Shown piece after piece: positions 63,001-64,000 of a stretch of DNA of 64,000 nt. The position numbers and the translations under genes were made by a program. Position 1 is the first letter of the stretch. Each line of letters opens with the position of its first letter. The stretch is from Gavia stellata (taxonomy: Eukaryota > Chordata > Aves > Gaviiformes > Gaviidae), in assembly GCF_030936135.1 (NCBI RefSeq), contig NC_082606.1:8612755-8676754 (forward strand). The letters are read 5' to 3'. The notes below the pieces were generated by a model. It had not been told where the DNA came from, made no database searches, and saw only the letters and a program-made list of their open reading frames with translations.

Positions 63001-63087
63001 ATCACCATCCACATTGTGTAAGCTTTCCCAAACAACTTTCTCTTCTGTAAGAAAGCCTTGGTCTGTCACCAGCAGGTAAAGCTGACC
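59897..63087 (-). CDS. MINDY2: MINDY2 (FAM63B), C-terminal part, last three coding exons
   Basis: MINDY2 is a cysteine-protease deubiquitinase of the MINDY family that trims K48-linked ubiquitin chains. Three phase-0 exons (62914-63087, 61450-61623, 59897-60016) join into 155 codons plus stop and match the C-terminal quarter of human MINDY2 (621 aa) as I recall. They cover the end of the catalytic fold, the tandem ubiquitin-binding helices, and a Lys/Arg/Glu tail ending CVLL. Catalytic Cys and His lie in upstream exons right of the window, so the gene is partial here only because of the window edge. The gene converges on SLTM. Confidence 0.95.
60017..61449 (-). other. MINDY2: MINDY2 last intron
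   Basis: 1.43 kb, AT-rich, with no feature seen apart from the tandem acceptor at its 3' end. Confidence 0.88.
61450..61623 (-). CDS. MINDY2: MINDY2 exon (second from last), tandem ubiquitin-binding motifs
   Basis: 58 codons. DYLMALSLQQEQQ is one ubiquitin-interacting helix of the LxxAxxLQxE type. ISDLELAKKLQEEEDRRA is a typical MIU helix. In MINDY1 a tandem MIU pair selects K48 chains, so the whole binding module sits in this one symmetric exon here. The exon ends QEQAAAQVQ; human has a longer Ala run at this point as I recall. Acceptor TTTAG, donor CCAG|GTAAGA. Confidence 0.95.
61624..62913 (-). other. MINDY2: MINDY2 intron (between third- and second-last coding exons)
   Basis: 1.29 kb, AT-rich. 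A short AG dinucleotide run lies near 62212-62224 and a TA/CA-rich stretch near 62780-62835. No exon seen. Confidence 0.88.
62914..63087 (-). CDS. MINDY2: MINDY2 exon (third from last), end of catalytic domain
   Basis: 58 codons, GQLYLLVTDQGFLTEEKVVW then ESLHNVDGDGNFCDSEFHLR and PPSDPETVYRGQQDQIDQ. The acceptor is CATAG and the donor CAA|GTACTG on the minus strand. The sequence is nearly identical to human MINDY2 as I recall. Confidence 0.95.
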
Positions 63088-64000
63088 CTATGCAGAAGAA
63101 TAAAGAAAACTTGTAAAGCTAAAAAATTATTTTTTACAATCTGATACAGTTAGCAGAAATGATGAGCTAATACAACTGTTGCATTCCAGTAAAACATTCA
63201 TTTAGATTTTTTAGAAAGTTTACATTTTTAAGTGAATCAGTATACAGCATTAAAACAGCAGATACCGGTATTCACTGCTAAATTAACAGCCACACTTAAT
63301 TTCTGTATTCCATGCTGTTATTTTTCATTATTAATGAAAGTTCATATTGACTAAAAACCAATATAGAACATGACTATATACCTTGATAACTCCTTGCAAA
63401 CACACCTAAGTAGTATACCTCAAGACTGGCTCTGTAAATTTTAAATCCCAGGACAAATCACATTAAATTCCAAAGGCAAGCTCTGGAGACAAAGGTGATC
63501 TTTCCAAATAATCTAAGAGGTATTACCTCAAAATGACCACATCTCAGACTTCATGTTTTAAGTGGGTTTTGACAGAATTTGAGGGTAAGTTCAATTGAAA
63601 AAACTAAATTTAAGATTCTTGCTATCGCTTGTCACCAAAACCCACCTTTTGTTGGATTTTAGTCTTTTTTACAGTTCCACAAGGCCAAATTTCTCAATTT
63701 CAAACTCTGAAACTATAAAATGGGCTGGTCTGGGAATGAAAGAGACAACACTAACAAGTCTAGAAGCCAGGGTACAGGAAGGATAAAATGCAAGCTCAGG
63801 TTGAAGGAATGGGAAAGGAGCTAAAAGGGAAATTATAAAAGCAGATCTCCACTAAAAGTTGATGGTGCTGCATGTTTGAGGGACAGCAAAGCAGCACAAA
63901 CATCCATGTTTAAATTTCAATTTAAGTTAGATTTTAATCTTATCCTACCTTCTGTATGTTTTTAGAACTATACTGCAAAGCAAGAATGTTACTACAACCA
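63088..64000 (-). other. MINDY2: MINDY2 intron, partial
   Basis: Sequence upstream (minus strand) of the third-last exon. The preceding exon, whose product should end just before GQLYLLV, is not found before the window edge. Confidence 0.8.

Noticed and set aside
1..64000. CRISPR arrays, operons, tRNA/rRNA genes, intact retrotransposon genes or viral genes
   Set aside because: None seen. The window is a conserved vertebrate gene block with split genes and decayed CR1 copies only.

Overview
This is nuclear DNA from a vertebrate, most likely a bird. Genes are split by GT-AG introns, two CpG islands mark promoters, and the recognisable transposons are CR1 LINEs. One of them is a typical 5'-truncated avian CR1 tail. 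SLTM spans only about 23 kb for 21 coding exons. The exact species cannot be told from the sequence.

The window holds three neighbouring genes in an order I recall from human 15q22 (MINDY2 - SLTM - RNF111), here read in the opposite orientation. (1) Left, minus strand: the first coding exon of RNF111 (Arkadia E3 ligase; 3282-4158), a 10.7 kb intron, and a CpG-island promoter with a likely non-coding first exon near 14.87-15.4 kb. The rest of RNF111 lies left of the window. (2) Centre, plus strand: the complete SLTM gene (SAFB-like transcription modulator). I traced 21 coding exons from the ATG at 24927 to the stop at 48187. They join in frame to 3117 nt (1038 codons plus stop) with GT-AG junctions throughout, followed by a short 3' UTR with AATAAA at 48712. 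(3) Right, minus strand: the last three coding exons of MINDY2/FAM63B, a K48-linkage-specific deubiquitinase (62914-63087, 61450-61623, 59897-60016). Its 3' UTR is probably very long and may run back to about 49.4 kb. Upstream exons lie right of the window.

RNF111 and SLTM are head-to-head with about 9 kb between CpG islands. That gap holds old CR1 remnants and a G-quadruplex-prone run but no gene I can support. SLTM and MINDY2 are tail-to-tail, perhaps less than 1 kb apart. RNF111 and MINDY2 both work in ubiquitin signalling (ligase and deubiquitinase). SLTM is a chromatin- and RNA-binding regulator. I see no sign of co-regulation beyond adjacency.

I found no new multigene system. The observations most worth checking are: an exon-like island inside SLTM intron 6; a perfect 12-bp hairpin in the MINDY2 3' UTR; a CR1 insertion with a 13-bp flanking duplication in SLTM intron 17; a tandem (NAGNAG) acceptor and a CaaX-type C-terminus in the last MINDY2 exon; a GT repeat against the exon 13 acceptor; and a strand asymmetry of G/T-rich tracts that tends to follow transcription direction.
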